This document shows, piece after piece, positions 39,573 through 48,939 of a stretch of 64,000 nucleotides of DNA. The notes beneath the pieces are model-generated. The model did no database searches. It was not told the origin of the DNA and worked only from the letters and a program-made list of their open reading frames with translations. The translations under genes were made by a program, and so were the position numbers. Source of the DNA: Brachyspira hampsonii (GTDB lineage: Bacteria > Spirochaetota > Brachyspiria > Brachyspirales > Brachyspiraceae); assembly GCF_001746205.1 (NCBI RefSeq), contig NZ_MDCO01000012.1:372001-436000 (forward strand). The letters run 5' to 3'. The number at the start of each line of letters is the position of its first letter. The stretch's first letter is position 1.

Positions 39573-40367
39573 TTATATTCCTGTAGAATTCCAAATAGTT
39601 AATCTTTTTTCTATATATCTCATTAAAGAAGATAATAATAAACCAACTATACCTATAGTTATCATACCAGCCAAAACCTGAGGTATATTTGCAGTATCAG
39701 ATCCTCTTATTATAACCCATCCTACACCTGCAAATGAACTAACCATTTCTGCTGCTAATACGCCCATCCAACTTACTGAAAAACCTACCTGCATACCATT
39801 AAATATTTGAGGCACTGAAGCCGGTAGTATAACATGCAAAAATATATCTCTGTCATTAGATCCAAGCATTTTAGCAGCCCCTATTAAAGTAGGATTAACC
39901 TGAGAACTTCCTGCATAAGCGTTTAAAGTAACATTAACAAAAGTACCAATAAATATTATAAATACTTTTGGAACCTCCCCTATTCCGAACCAAAGTATAG
40001 CCATAGGTATCCAAGCTATAGGAGGTATTTGTCTGAACACTTCAAAAAATGGTCTTACTATGGATCTTACATATTTATTTACTCCCATAGATATACCAAG
40101 TATAATTCCTGTTACAGCACCTATTGCAAAACCTGCTAATACTCTGAATATACTTATTAGTACATGACCTAATATGGTCTGCTGTCCTATATTATGACTA
40201 ATACTCCATATTAAAAACTTAAATACTTCTAATGGTTTAGGTGTAGTTATTTTTATAGGGGTATAAGTTGTTAATAATTGCCATACAATTAAAAATCCTG
40301 CTATGGATATAATTGCCCAAATAGGTTTTTCAAAATCGGATAATTTAATTCTTTTTTTATCTTTCAT
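39573..40367 (-). CDS. ABC importer permease 2 (SsuC/TauC type)
   Basis: 264 residues, inner-membrane protein with about six helices and the BPD_transp_1 fold. The ATPase-coupling EAA-like loop is GAAKMLGSNDRDIFLHVILPASVPQIF, of which the key positions are the Gly and Leu-Pro. A GTG at 40376 lies inside the AGGTGG ribosome site itself, so the ATG at 40367 is the real start. It is a paralogue of, not identical to, the permease just upstream, so the channel is probably a heterodimer. Confidence 0.9.
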   Translation of the reverse strand: MKDKKRIKLSDFEKPIWAIISIAGFLIVWQLLTTYTPIKITTPKPLEVFKFLIWSISHNIGQQTILGHVLISIFRVLAGFAIGAVTGIILGISMGVNKYVRSIVRPFFEVFRQIPPIAWIPMAILWFGIGEVPKVFIIFIGTFVNVTLNAYAGSSQVNPTLIGAAKMLGSNDRDIFLHVILPASVPQIFNGMQVGFSVSWMGVLAAEMVSSFAGVGWVIIRGSDTANIPQVLAGMITIGIVGLLLSSLMRYIEKRLTIWNSTGI

Positions 40368-40379
40368 AAATACCACCTA

Positions 40380-41213
40380 TCATCTCTTAACAAATTTTTT
40401 CTCTAAATATCCTAATCCTACTGATAGAATAGCACCTACCGCCCCTATTGTAAGCATACCAACTATTATTAAATCAGCTCTGGCCAATTGTCTGTTTAAC
40501 TGTATCATAAATCCCAAACCTCTGCTTGCAGCAAGCATTTCTGCAGCACATAGAGAAGTCCAAGATGCCCCCAATGATACTCGAAGTCCTGTAAATATAT
40601 AAGGTAAAGCTGTAGGTATTGCAACTTCTTTAAGCATTTGCCCTCTTGAAGCTCCGAAAGTTTGAGCAACCCATAAATGTACCTGCGTAGTAGCTTTTAT
40701 TCCGCTGTATGTGTTAATAACACAAGGCACAAATGCTGACATAAATACTATTGCTGATTTTGCTCCTAATCCTATACCAAACCATAATATCATCATAGGT
40801 ATCCATGCTATAGTAGGTATTGGTCTTATAAGATCGAATAATGGAGTAGCTACTAAATTAAATTTACTAAACCAAGCCATGCATATTCCTAGAGGTATTC
40901 CTATAAGAGCACCTAAAAAATAACCTGTTAATGCTACTTGCAAAGATGCTAATATATGCTGCAATAATGTACCATTATCTGGAGCTTTGTTTGTAAGTTT
41001 ATAAATAAAAGATTTAAAAACTGTATAAGGACTTGGAAGAGAATACGAAGGAAATAATTTAAATACATCTGTTATTAACTGCCATATTATAAGAAATATT
41101 ACAACAGATATTACAGATATAATAAAAAATTTATTTCTCTCTCTTTTTTTATTGGCTATGACAATTTTTTCTTTTTCTCTAAGTGAGGAATTAATTATTA
41201 TATTCTCTTCCAT
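40380..41213 (-). CDS. ABC importer permease 1 (SsuC/TauC type)
   Basis: 277 residues with a charged cytoplasmic N-terminus of about 30 residues and six predicted membrane helices. The block IPTIAWIPMMILWFGIG is typical of nitrate/sulfonate/taurine-type permeases, and the coupling loop is FGASRGQMLKEVAIPTALPY. It has an AGGA site 8 bases before the ATG. It is followed after 12 bases by the second permease of the system. Confidence 0.92.
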   Translation of the reverse strand: MEENIIINSSLREKEKIVIANKKRERNKFFIISVISVVIFLIIWQLITDVFKLFPSYSLPSPYTVFKSFIYKLTNKAPDNGTLLQHILASLQVALTGYFLGALIGIPLGICMAWFSKFNLVATPLFDLIRPIPTIAWIPMMILWFGIGLGAKSAIVFMSAFVPCVINTYSGIKATTQVHLWVAQTFGASRGQMLKEVAIPTALPYIFTGLRVSLGASWTSLCAAEMLAASRGLGFMIQLNRQLARADLIIVGMLTIGAVGAILSVGLGYLEKKFVKR

Positions 41214-41241
41214 ATAAAGTCCTTTACAATTATAATTATTA

Positions 41242-42285
41242 TTAATTTAATGCTTTATTTAATAATTCAGTATCTACATTCTTATCAACAATAGGCAATT
41301 TATCTTCTGTAATAAGTGATTGGCTTGCAAAGAAGTCAGCTGTTATTCTTACAGAATCACCTGTTTTTATATTTTTAATTTCTTCTGTAGTAACAAAAGG
41401 ACGAGTAGCTACTTCAGATTGACAAGCCTCTATAGTAGAGCTTGAGCCGTTTTTTGTATACCAATTTAATAATTCTTCTGCTGCCATATTAGTATCAGCT
41501 TGTAATGCATCGCATGCTTCTAAGAATGCTTTAATATATAAAACTATAGTATCTTTTTTATTATTAAATGCTTCATCTGACACTATTATTGAGTCAAACT
41601 GAGGTATATTTAATGTAGTTAAACTTGAAACTATTTTCATTCCGTCAGCTTCAGCAGAAAAAGAAGTAGGAGGATTCAAAGCAGCAGCATCTATTTTTTT
41701 TGCTTTTAATGCCTGATATGCTTGAGGGAATTCCATATGAACTATATTCACAGTATTAGGATCGACATTTATAGCTCTTAGCCAATGTATAACATTTAAA
41801 TGTGATATTGTTCCAGTAGGTACAGCTATAGTTTTACCTTTTAGTGTAGCAGCATCTCCGTAAACTTCTGGAAAGTCTTTATTAACACCTTTTACAGTTA
41901 AAATGTCAGAGTCTGGATTAACTAATACTTCTATTCCGCCTTCAGAGTGTCCTATATCAGCAACAACATGAGCATTATAATTAGCTAAGGAATAAACAGA
42001 AGCAGCACTTAAAGTACCAACTTCCCACAAACCTGCACCTAATGCTTCGTTCATAGGACCGCCTGATGGAAAATATACTGTTTCAATTGTAAAACCATAT
42101 TTTTCATCTAATTTATTATTTATCATATACTCAATAGGTACAGAGTTTAAAAAAGGCATTACAGATACTTTTAATGTTTTTGCATCCCCAGAAGATGATC
42201 CTCCTTTATTAGAACATGATGCTAATATAAACAAACCTGTAACTGCAATTAGCAGCGTAATAATAAATTTTGATATTTTTTTCAT
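41242..42285 (-). CDS. Substrate-binding lipoprotein of the ABC importer (NMT1/SsuA-like)
   Basis: 347 residues. The signal peptide ends in the lipobox LASC (Cys about 24), so it is tethered outside the inner membrane. The mature part has the two-lobed type II binding-protein pattern of the NMT1/SsuA/TauA group (KVSVMPFLNSVPIEYM, FPSGGPMNEALGAG, GKTIAVPTGTISHLNVIHWL, KIDAAALNPPTS). These proteins bind nitrate, sulfonates, taurine, thiamine precursors or aromatic acids. Linkage to a sulfatase suggests a sulfated or sulfonated ligand here, which is inference. Confidence 0.92.
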   Translation of the reverse strand: MKKISKFIITLLIAVTGLFILASCSNKGGSSSGDAKTLKVSVMPFLNSVPIEYMINNKLDEKYGFTIETVYFPSGGPMNEALGAGLWEVGTLSAASVYSLANYNAHVVADIGHSEGGIEVLVNPDSDILTVKGVNKDFPEVYGDAATLKGKTIAVPTGTISHLNVIHWLRAINVDPNTVNIVHMEFPQAYQALKAKKIDAAALNPPTSFSAEADGMKIVSSLTTLNIPQFDSIIVSDEAFNNKKDTIVLYIKAFLEACDALQADTNMAAEELLNWYTKNGSSSTIEACQSEVATRPFVTTEEIKNIKTGDSVRITADFFASQSLITEDKLPIVDKNVDTELLNKALN

Positions 42286-42324
42286 TTTATTATCTCCTTT
42301 AATAATATTTTATTTAAATAAAAA

Positions 42325-43746
42325 TTACCAACTAGCATATCTTTTGTTCAGAGGATCACTGCACTCTATCAGCTTATGACACATTTCAAGAAGTAATTTA
42401 TTTTTTATATCATCATATTCTTTATTAAAAAATAAATTATTCTCTTCATTAGGATCTTTTTCCAAATCATATAACTCACCATATTCTTCATCTAAAAATA
42501 TAGAAAGTTTGTATTTTTTAGTTCTGTAAGTTTTTATAAATATTCCTCTATCATGAGCATCATAAGTAACAATAGCACCTTTTTTATATGTTTTCTCTTT
42601 ATCTTTTCCCGTAAGTATATTTTTTATACTATGACCTTGTATACCATATGGTACTTCTTTTCCTATTAATTCCAATACTGTTGGTACTATATCTATATTT
42701 TCTATTATCTCATCACTTTTATTTTTTATAATATCTTTTCCATAAAATAGTAAAGGGGTTTTTATGAGGCAGTCATACATAAAAGGACCTTTTCTTAAAA
42801 GTCCATAATCTCCTAGATATTCTCCATGATCACTTGTAAATACTATTATTGTGTTATCCCACTCATTTTTTTCTTTTAATTTATCTATAATCCGTCCTAT
42901 CTGTGCATCTATAAAACTAATCATACCATAATATAGTTTTTTTATCTCTTCAATTTCTTTTTCTGAATAGTTATGTTCTTCACCTCCCCCCGGCCAATAA
43001 CCTCTGTCTCCTTGTTTAGTTAAATATTCTGGTCTTCTGCTATCTAATTTTAATTTACTGTTAAGTTCTTTAGGTTTAGCATCTTTATAAAGATCATAAT
43101 ATTTTTTTATAGGGTCAAATGGATGATGAGGATCTACAAAACTAACCCACATAAATAATGGGTTATCAAAATTATAATTATCTATCTCATCTATAGCTTT
43201 CTGTGCTGTCCAATAAGTTTGATGTAATTCTTCTTTTATAGGGTTAATTCCATCTTGTCCTTTACCTGTTTCCAAATTGCATCCATGACTATTTGCAAAA
43301 TCTAAATACTCCCCTTGTTTATCATCTTCTGTTATATGTGTTATATCAAATCCATAATATGTTTTATCTCTTTCTCTTACCCTATCTCTTTTTGGAACAT
43401 CTTCAAATTCCCAATTCAGATTTTTTAACTGAGGCCTGAAATGCATTTTACCTGAAGCTACATTGAAATAACCTTCTTTCTTTAGATGATCTGCTAGTGT
43501 TATTTCATCTTCATTTAATTCTGTGCCTATATTCCAAGCACCTGTATTCATAGGATATCTTCCTGTAAAAATTGATGCTCTTGATGGTGTGCATACAGGA
43601 CTCGAACAAAAAGAATTAGTAAATACGCTTCCATTTTCTGCTAATTCATTTAATACCGGTGTTTTTACTTCATCATTTATGTATTCTATAGAATCGGCTC
43701 TCATTTGATCAGCTGTTATTAATATAATATTAGGTTTTTTATTCAT
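42325..43746 (-). CDS. Type I sulfatase, cytoplasmic
   Basis: 473 residues of the alkaline-phosphatase/sulfatase superfamily; it hydrolyses a sulfate ester. The formylglycine site CTPSR is at residues 52-56 (Cys52), so an FGE or anSME maturase is needed; none is in the window. Metal ligands are seen in LITADQM (Asp13) and FTSDHGEYLGDYG, with further active-site blocks SGKMHF and FVDPHHPF. The start is at the conserved N-terminal strand (KPNIILITADQ), leaving no room for a signal peptide, so it acts inside the cell. It resembles choline-sulfatase or arylsulfatase enzymes. As first gene of the importer operon it should desulfate what the importer brings in. Confidence 0.93.
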   Translation of the reverse strand: MNKKPNIILITADQMRADSIEYINDEVKTPVLNELAENGSVFTNSFCSSPVCTPSRASIFTGRYPMNTGAWNIGTELNEDEITLADHLKKEGYFNVASGKMHFRPQLKNLNWEFEDVPKRDRVRERDKTYYGFDITHITEDDKQGEYLDFANSHGCNLETGKGQDGINPIKEELHQTYWTAQKAIDEIDNYNFDNPLFMWVSFVDPHHPFDPIKKYYDLYKDAKPKELNSKLKLDSRRPEYLTKQGDRGYWPGGGEEHNYSEKEIEEIKKLYYGMISFIDAQIGRIIDKLKEKNEWDNTIIVFTSDHGEYLGDYGLLRKGPFMYDCLIKTPLLFYGKDIIKNKSDEIIENIDIVPTVLELIGKEVPYGIQGHSIKNILTGKDKEKTYKKGAIVTYDAHDRGIFIKTYRTKKYKLSIFLDEEYGELYDLEKDPNEENNLFFNKEYDDIKNKLLLEMCHKLIECSDPLNKRYASW

Positions 43747-43764
43747 TTTTTAATCTCTTTTATA

Positions 43765-43781
43765 GTTGCGTGTACTGTAAC
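43765..43781 (-). promoter_or_regulatory. Operator-like inverted repeat after the sulfatase operon promoter
   Basis: GTTGCGTGTACTGTAAC: 5-base arms GTTGC/GTAAC (one mismatch) around 7 bases. It lies just after the expected transcription start, where repressors commonly bind. The linked LacI-family protein is a candidate binder. Confidence 0.35.
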
Positions 43782-43793
43782 ATTTATATTTAT

Positions 43794-43822
43794 AGTATAG
43801 TAAATAAATCTTTGATTGTCAA
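43794..43822 (-). promoter_or_regulatory. Promoter of the sulfatase/ABC operon
   Basis: On the minus strand, a consensus TTGACA (43817-43822), exactly 17 bases, then TATACT (43794-43799), about 48 bases before the sulfatase ATG. It is one of the best promoter matches in the window. Confidence 0.7.
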
Positions 43823-44108
43823 TTCTTTTATTAAATATTTTTGATTTTATTTTATTATTTATTAGGAATATAATAATCTTATGTTAATATTAAAATTTAA
43901 TATATAAATACTTTCTTATACTATTGAATTTTTTGTTTAATAAATTAAATATATTATAATTTATTAATGTATAACAGTAATAAATAGAATATTTATTTTA
44001 AATGGACTTAATTAAAATTACATATACTTATTTCAAAATTAATTTATTTATAATTGAGGAAAGTATTCCCCTACCCGCTTAGCGTACAATACAAAAATTA
44101 TTATAAAA
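43823..44108. other. Intergenic remainder upstream of the sulfatase operon
   Basis: No gene is seen. It contains a 19-mer (44027-44045) also found at 36587-36605 and a less AT-rich patch at 44057-44095. Confidence 0.5.
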
Positions 44109-44141
44109 ATTAGACTGCTATTTATTAAACAGCAGCCTAAT
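44109..44141 (-). terminator. Terminator of the metallopeptidase gene
   Basis: On the minus strand, ATTAG-G-CTGCT pairs with AGCAG-T-CTAAT (one G-T pair) and is followed by TTTTTATAAT. It starts 22 bases after the stop codon. Confidence 0.75.
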
Positions 44142-44162
44142 TTTATGAAATATTATTAATAT

Positions 44163-45512
44163 TTATTTTTTAGATTTAGCTTTCATAACTTCTTCAGGTG
44201 TTAATAGTTTATCTATATAAATTTTATTATATTCGAAATAATCAAAGTCAAACATTTCGCTTTTTGATAAAGATGATGCAGAAGAAGAAATATTTCTTGC
44301 ATTAATCCATATAACATCATTAGGATTAACTTCCCCTTCACTACTAACAGAATTAAAATTGCCATTCCATGCTAAATAAATATTATTTTGAGAATCCAAA
44401 ACTTCTTTTTTAACTTCATTATTGTTCAAATCATATTCATCAGCATCATAAATAACGAATCCTCCAGGTGCCAAAGGCAATCCTTTACTAGGATCTGTTA
44501 AAGAATTAACAAATGCATCAAATGGGATATTTTGAACTTTAATATCTGTAAGATTACCTTTATATATATCTTTTATCCAAGAAATAAATATCTCCTCTAG
44601 ACTATTACCAATATTTAAACTTTGAACAGAATTAACCAATCTAGTTTTTGAGTCTAATGAAGGACTTGAATGTGCTATGGCTCTAATAGCTTCTTTACCG
44701 CCTATATGGTTAATCCACCTCATAAATACTGACGAAGAACAATAACTAAAATAAAGAGAATTAATAGAACTTTTTTCAGTATTTATATTCCCAATAATTT
44801 CATTAATCTTCCAAGAAAAAAAAGAATAATAAGGATAGTTATTAAAAAATCTTTTTCTAGAATCGGCTGTCAAAGGTTCAAATAAAACAGATGTTGATTC
44901 TGAAAGTGCCTCGTTCATCCATACATCCATTTCCTTTCCTGAATTTTTTAAATTTACACTAGCATTAATTAAATGCTGAAATTCATGCAACATTGTACCA
45001 ACTACGGCATCAGGATTATTTATACTATAAATATTTATATACATATATTTACCTTTATTAGCAGTTGCCTCGTAGTCAAATAAATCGGCTCCATAAAAAA
45101 AACCTGCAAAATCTCCAGGCTCTGAATTAGGATAAAAATTATATATCAAGAATACCATTTTATCATCATTAATACTTGGAAAAGATATTGGTTCACCATA
45201 TACTCTTATTTCCTCATCATAATTTACTTCAAATTTAGTAAATAATTTCTTTACATTATCCATATCAAATGATTGACCATTTTGAATATAAATTATAGCA
45301 TTATCCGATTCAGCAATTTTTTTAAACTCTGTATTAATAATATGAAGATCAGCACCTATATAAATAAGAGCATTAAATTTACTTATTTCTACATTGTTAG
45401 GATCATAATAAGTTATACCATCAATACTCTCTGGCGGATTTAAAACTTTGTTACCGCATGAGACTATAAATGTCATAGCAATAGTTAAATAGATAAATAG
45501 TAGTTTGTTCAT
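44163..45512 (-). CDS. Zinc metallopeptidase lipoprotein (M30-like)
   Basis: 449 residues. A signal peptide with lipobox VSC (Cys about 19) indicates a lipidated exported protein. The zinc-site motif is HEFQH (His176, Glu177, His180), followed 25 residues later by NEALSEST, whose Glu is a likely third ligand. This layout matches gluzincins of the hyicolysin (M30) type found in spirochaetes and staphylococci. A C-terminal beta-rich part follows. The longer reading frame upstream lacks a ribosome site; the ATG at 45512 has GGAG 7 bases before it. It probably degrades host or environmental protein at the cell surface; the substrate is unknown. Confidence 0.85.
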   Translation of the reverse strand: MNKLLFIYLTIAMTFIVSCGNKVLNPPESIDGITYYDPNNVEISKFNALIYIGADLHIINTEFKKIAESDNAIIYIQNGQSFDMDNVKKLFTKFEVNYDEEIRVYGEPISFPSINDDKMVFLIYNFYPNSEPGDFAGFFYGADLFDYEATANKGKYMYINIYSINNPDAVVGTMLHEFQHLINASVNLKNSGKEMDVWMNEALSESTSVLFEPLTADSRKRFFNNYPYYSFFSWKINEIIGNINTEKSSINSLYFSYCSSSVFMRWINHIGGKEAIRAIAHSSPSLDSKTRLVNSVQSLNIGNSLEEIFISWIKDIYKGNLTDIKVQNIPFDAFVNSLTDPSKGLPLAPGGFVIYDADEYDLNNNEVKKEVLDSQNNIYLAWNGNFNSVSSEGEVNPNDVIWINARNISSSASSLSKSEMFDFDYFEYNKIYIDKLLTPEEVMKAKSKK

Positions 45513-45712
45513 TTTAATTCTCCATAAAATAATAATTTTTTTAATGAAAATCATTAATAAAAATATATTTGCTGAGAATTATAATATATATTTACTAAAA
45601 TTCAATAATATTAATACAGGTAAGTAAAAATTCTCTAGTTTGGTATTAAAATTTCGATATTAATAACACTATATAGGAATATTTTAAATTAATTATAAAA
45701 GGCAATATTTAT

Positions 45713-47884
45713 ATGAAAGGCAAGCGTATAATAATAATAGGTGCTGGTTTATTGCAAGTACCTGCAATACAAATAGCTCAGGAAATGGGACTTTACACAA
45801 TAGTTTTTGATTATAATAAAGATGCACATGGAATGAAAATAGCTGATTATCCTATGGTAGTTTCTACTAGAGATGTTGATGGAAGCGTAAGGGCGGCAAG
45901 AGATTTAAGTCAGAAAATGGAAATACATGGAGTTATAACTGTAGGTACTGATGCTTCTTCTACTGTTGCCGCAGTTGCCAATGCTTTAGGACTTCCGGGA
46001 AATAGATTTGAAGATGCTTATGCCGCATCAAATAAAATAAGAATGCGTGAAAGATTCAAAAAGAACAATGTACCTCAGCCGAATTTCTTTCCTGTATGGA
46101 ATTATGAAGAAGCTATGGAGGCATATAAGCATTTAAATACTCCTGTTGTTGTTAAGCCTGCTGATAATATGGGTGCTCGCGGTGTAATGAAAGTATCAAG
46201 TGAAAGCGATATATTAGCAGCATTTAATAGAGCTAAAAGTGCCTCGCCTTCTGGGGAAGTAATAGTAGAAGAGTTTATGGACGGTCCGGAACTATCTATT
46301 GACATGCTTATATATAATGATGAGATATATGTTACAGGGGTTGCTGACAGAATAATAGAGTTTCCTCCATTTTTCATAGAAACAGGTCATATTATGCCTT
46401 CTGCATTAGAAAAAGAAAAGATAGATGATGCTATAAATGTAATGAAAGCTGGTATAAAAGCATTAAATTTGAAAATTGGAGCTGCCAAAGGTGATATTAA
46501 AGTTACAAAAAATGGTGCTATGGTTGGAGAAATTGCTGCAAGATTATCCGGCGGATTTATGAGTGCCTATACCTACCCTCTTTCTACAGGTGTTAATCTA
46601 ATAAAAAATGCAATAGAAATAGCATTAGGAAATCCTCCAAGCGATTTAAAACCTAAATGGGATAAAGTTTCCGTTGAAAAAGCATTTCTTCCGGGTACAG
46701 GAATAATAGAATCTATTGAAGGGGTTGAAAATGCTAAAAAAATAGAAGGTGTTAAAGAAGTATTTATAAAAACAAAAACAGGAGATATATTAGTAACACC
46801 TACAAATAACTTGGAAAAAGCAGGTAATGTTATAACTGTAGGAAAAACAAGAGATGAGGCTGTAGCAATAGCAAATAAGGCTATAAATGCTGTTCATTTC
46901 AAACTTACAGATGAAAAAAGTATAACAGTAGAAGAAATAAAAAGAATAGCTCAGGAAAAATTAGCATCAAAACATAATGCAAATTATCTATTTAAAGATA
47001 ATATAGATGAAAAAACAGGACTTTCAAATTATTCATTTAATCCAAGTATTATACATGAAGAAAAAGAAGTGAAATTAGAAACGACATTATTTAACACTCA
47101 TGTTTCTCAGCCTGTAATTATAGATACAATACATAATTTAACTGAAGTAATAGATGGAATAATGGATATAAGAGAATATTATGAAACTGTAATGGATAGT
47201 GCTTCTAATTGCGAAGTATTGGCTATATTAAATGATTTCAATAATGAAGAATTATTTGAATTATCTATAAAGACTGTAAAAGATAAAAAAAGAGGTATTA
47301 TTATGATTGATGGTAATAATACCCAAGATGTTTTACTGCAAAGATTAAGAGAATCTGAAAAGAATGGTGCTTGTGCTGTGGGAATAGATTTCTCATATTG
47401 TTATAATATTAATTCCAATAATAAAATACATATAAGAAGCGAAAAAGAATTGTCAAAATTAATAAAAGAAATAGATATACCTGTAATAATTAAAGGAATA
47501 TCTAATGAAAATGATATACATCATATTAATTCGGCACATGCAAATGCTGTATATTTTTCAAATAATAATAGGTATGCATTAAAAGGTATGGAAAAAGTTG
47601 CCGATACTATTAATAGAGTAGCATGTAATCTGCATAATAGTCATAAAATGCAGTTATTATGGCTTACTGAATCTCCTAGATATGGGGCTGATGTGTTTAA
47701 ATACTTTATGTTAGGAGCTAATGCAGTTTCTATAACAGAAGAAAGTTTTATTTCTGCTATAAGTAAAGGCAGAAAAGGGCTTGAATATGCTATTTATTCT
47801 AATAAAATAGAATTAGAAAAAATGATGAAAGTATTTGCTCAGCCTAAACTTAAATTTAATAATGCAATATGGCGAAAAAATTAG
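45713..47884 (+). CDS. ATP-grasp ligase fused to a degenerate FMN-dehydrogenase-like barrel
   Basis: 723 residues in two parts. Residues 1 to about 410 form an ATP-grasp enzyme like carbamoyl-phosphate-synthase or PurK-type ligases: IIIIGAGLLQVPAIQIA dinucleotide-like start, VVVKPADNMGARGVMKV glycine loop, and GEIAARLSGG metal-binding block. Such enzymes join a carboxylate to an amine or thiol through an acyl phosphate. Residues about 450-715 follow the FMN-dependent alpha-hydroxy-acid dehydrogenase pattern (TTLFNTHVSQPVII; IPVIIKGIS; YFSNNNRYALKG; GADVFKYFMLGANAVSI). The catalytic His of SNHGG is Asn and the DGG block is lost, so oxidase activity is unlikely. It is first in a tight three-gene operon. 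The substrates are unknown. Confidence 0.85.
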   Translation: MKGKRIIIIGAGLLQVPAIQIAQEMGLYTIVFDYNKDAHGMKIADYPMVVSTRDVDGSVRAARDLSQKMEIHGVITVGTDASSTVAAVANALGLPGNRFEDAYAASNKIRMRERFKKNNVPQPNFFPVWNYEEAMEAYKHLNTPVVVKPADNMGARGVMKVSSESDILAAFNRAKSASPSGEVIVEEFMDGPELSIDMLIYNDEIYVTGVADRIIEFPPFFIETGHIMPSALEKEKIDDAINVMKAGIKALNLKIGAAKGDIKVTKNGAMVGEIAARLSGGFMSAYTYPLSTGVNLIKNAIEIALGNPPSDLKPKWDKVSVEKAFLPGTGIIESIEGVENAKKIEGVKEVFIKTKTGDILVTPTNNLEKAGNVITVGKTRDEAVAIANKAINAVHFKLTDEKSITVEEIKRIAQEKLASKHNANYLFKDNIDEKTGLSNYSFNPSIIHEEKEVKLETTLFNTHVSQPVIIDTIHNLTEVIDGIMDIREYYETVMDSASNCEVLAILNDFNNEELFELSIKTVKDKKRGIIMIDGNNTQDVLLQRLRESEKNGACAVGIDFSYCYNINSNNKIHIRSEKELSKLIKEIDIPVIIKGISNENDIHHINSAHANAVYFSNNNRYALKGMEKVADTINRVACNLHNSHKMQLLWLTESPRYGADVFKYFMLGANAVSITEESFISAISKGRKGLEYAIYSNKIELEKMMKVFAQPKLKFNNAIWRKN

Positions 47885-47893
47885 GAACTATTT

Positions 47894-48925
47894 ATGGAAG
47901 ATAAACAAATAAACTTATCTAAATCATATATATACGGCTTTTTTGCCGCTATGATATGCACTTTGATATATAGTGCTGTAATTATACCTATATATATATT
48001 ATTGATATCGCCTAATACTCAGAATTTTTTTGTTTACTTATTATATACTCTTGATGTTTGGGTATGGATATGGATAGGTATTTCTATATTATATGCTTTC
48101 ATTATAGTATTAATGCAGCCTACTAAAAGTTATACAGGTATTTCTAAAACAATAGAAAATTTACTTTTTTTTGCTGTTACTTCTATAATACTGATATTAT
48201 CTATTAGTTATGTTCCGGAAATACAAAAGTTATTATATAAAAGAGATTATACTTTTTACAGCAGTATATTGGCAATAGGATTGTTTTTTATATCTATACA
48301 ATTATCATATAATTTGAAAAAACTTATTATATTTATGTATAAAACTATATTATATAATTTAGGTTACAGTATAGAAGATAATATAATACAAGATGATAAT
48401 GATGAAAATAGCGATTATGAAGTTGTTAAAATGGATAAATCAGAATATGAAATATTTTCAAACACTATTAAAAACATAATCGCATTTTCACAAAGATATA
48501 AGCATGCTATAGGTATTATAGCTTTTAAAATATCAAATGAAAACTCTATAAGAGAAGAATATGGAAATAATGCTTATAAAAAATTAGAAGATGAACTTAT
48601 AAAAGCAATAAAGAAAAATGCCAGAATAGGTGAAAATCAATGCATGCTTTATGAAGGTGTTATATATTCTGTAATTTTTGCAAATGAAGAAGAGGCTTGG
48701 AAAGCTACAAAAAGATATTTTAAGGCATTGAAAAATTATAATTTTGAATACAATGATGAATCTGTAGATATTAATGTATCTATAGCTGTAAGCGGATTTG
48801 ATTTTTCTCATAATATGTCAAATAAGATTTCTGTATTTGTTATTAAAGACAATATGATGAAAAAAATTAAAGATGCTTTAAATGAATCAGAAGAAACTGG
48901 AAGTCCAGTTATATATTATGAATAA
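47894..48925 (+). CDS. Membrane protein with a degenerate GGDEF domain
   Basis: 343 residues. Four to five hydrophobic segments (about 10-40, 48-75, 90-108, 122-145) are followed by a soluble domain from about 185 to 335. The soluble part follows the diguanylate-cyclase fold: IGIIAFKISNENSIREEYG matches the first substrate region, and MLYEGVIYSVIF sits where RxGGDEF should be. The catalytic GGDEF residues are gone, so it should not make c-di-GMP. It may bind a nucleotide or act as a structural or signalling module. Its ribosome site overlaps the end of the ATP-grasp gene (gap 9 bases), so the two are coupled. Confidence 0.75.
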   Translation: MEDKQINLSKSYIYGFFAAMICTLIYSAVIIPIYILLISPNTQNFFVYLLYTLDVWVWIWIGISILYAFIIVLMQPTKSYTGISKTIENLLFFAVTSIILILSISYVPEIQKLLYKRDYTFYSSILAIGLFFISIQLSYNLKKLIIFMYKTILYNLGYSIEDNIIQDDNDENSDYEVVKMDKSEYEIFSNTIKNIIAFSQRYKHAIGIIAFKISNENSIREEYGNNAYKKLEDELIKAIKKNARIGENQCMLYEGVIYSVIFANEEEAWKATKRYFKALKNYNFEYNDESVDINVSIAVSGFDFSHNMSNKISVFVIKDNMMKKIKDALNESEETGSPVIYYE

Positions 48926-48939
48926 AAGGGATAAGAACC

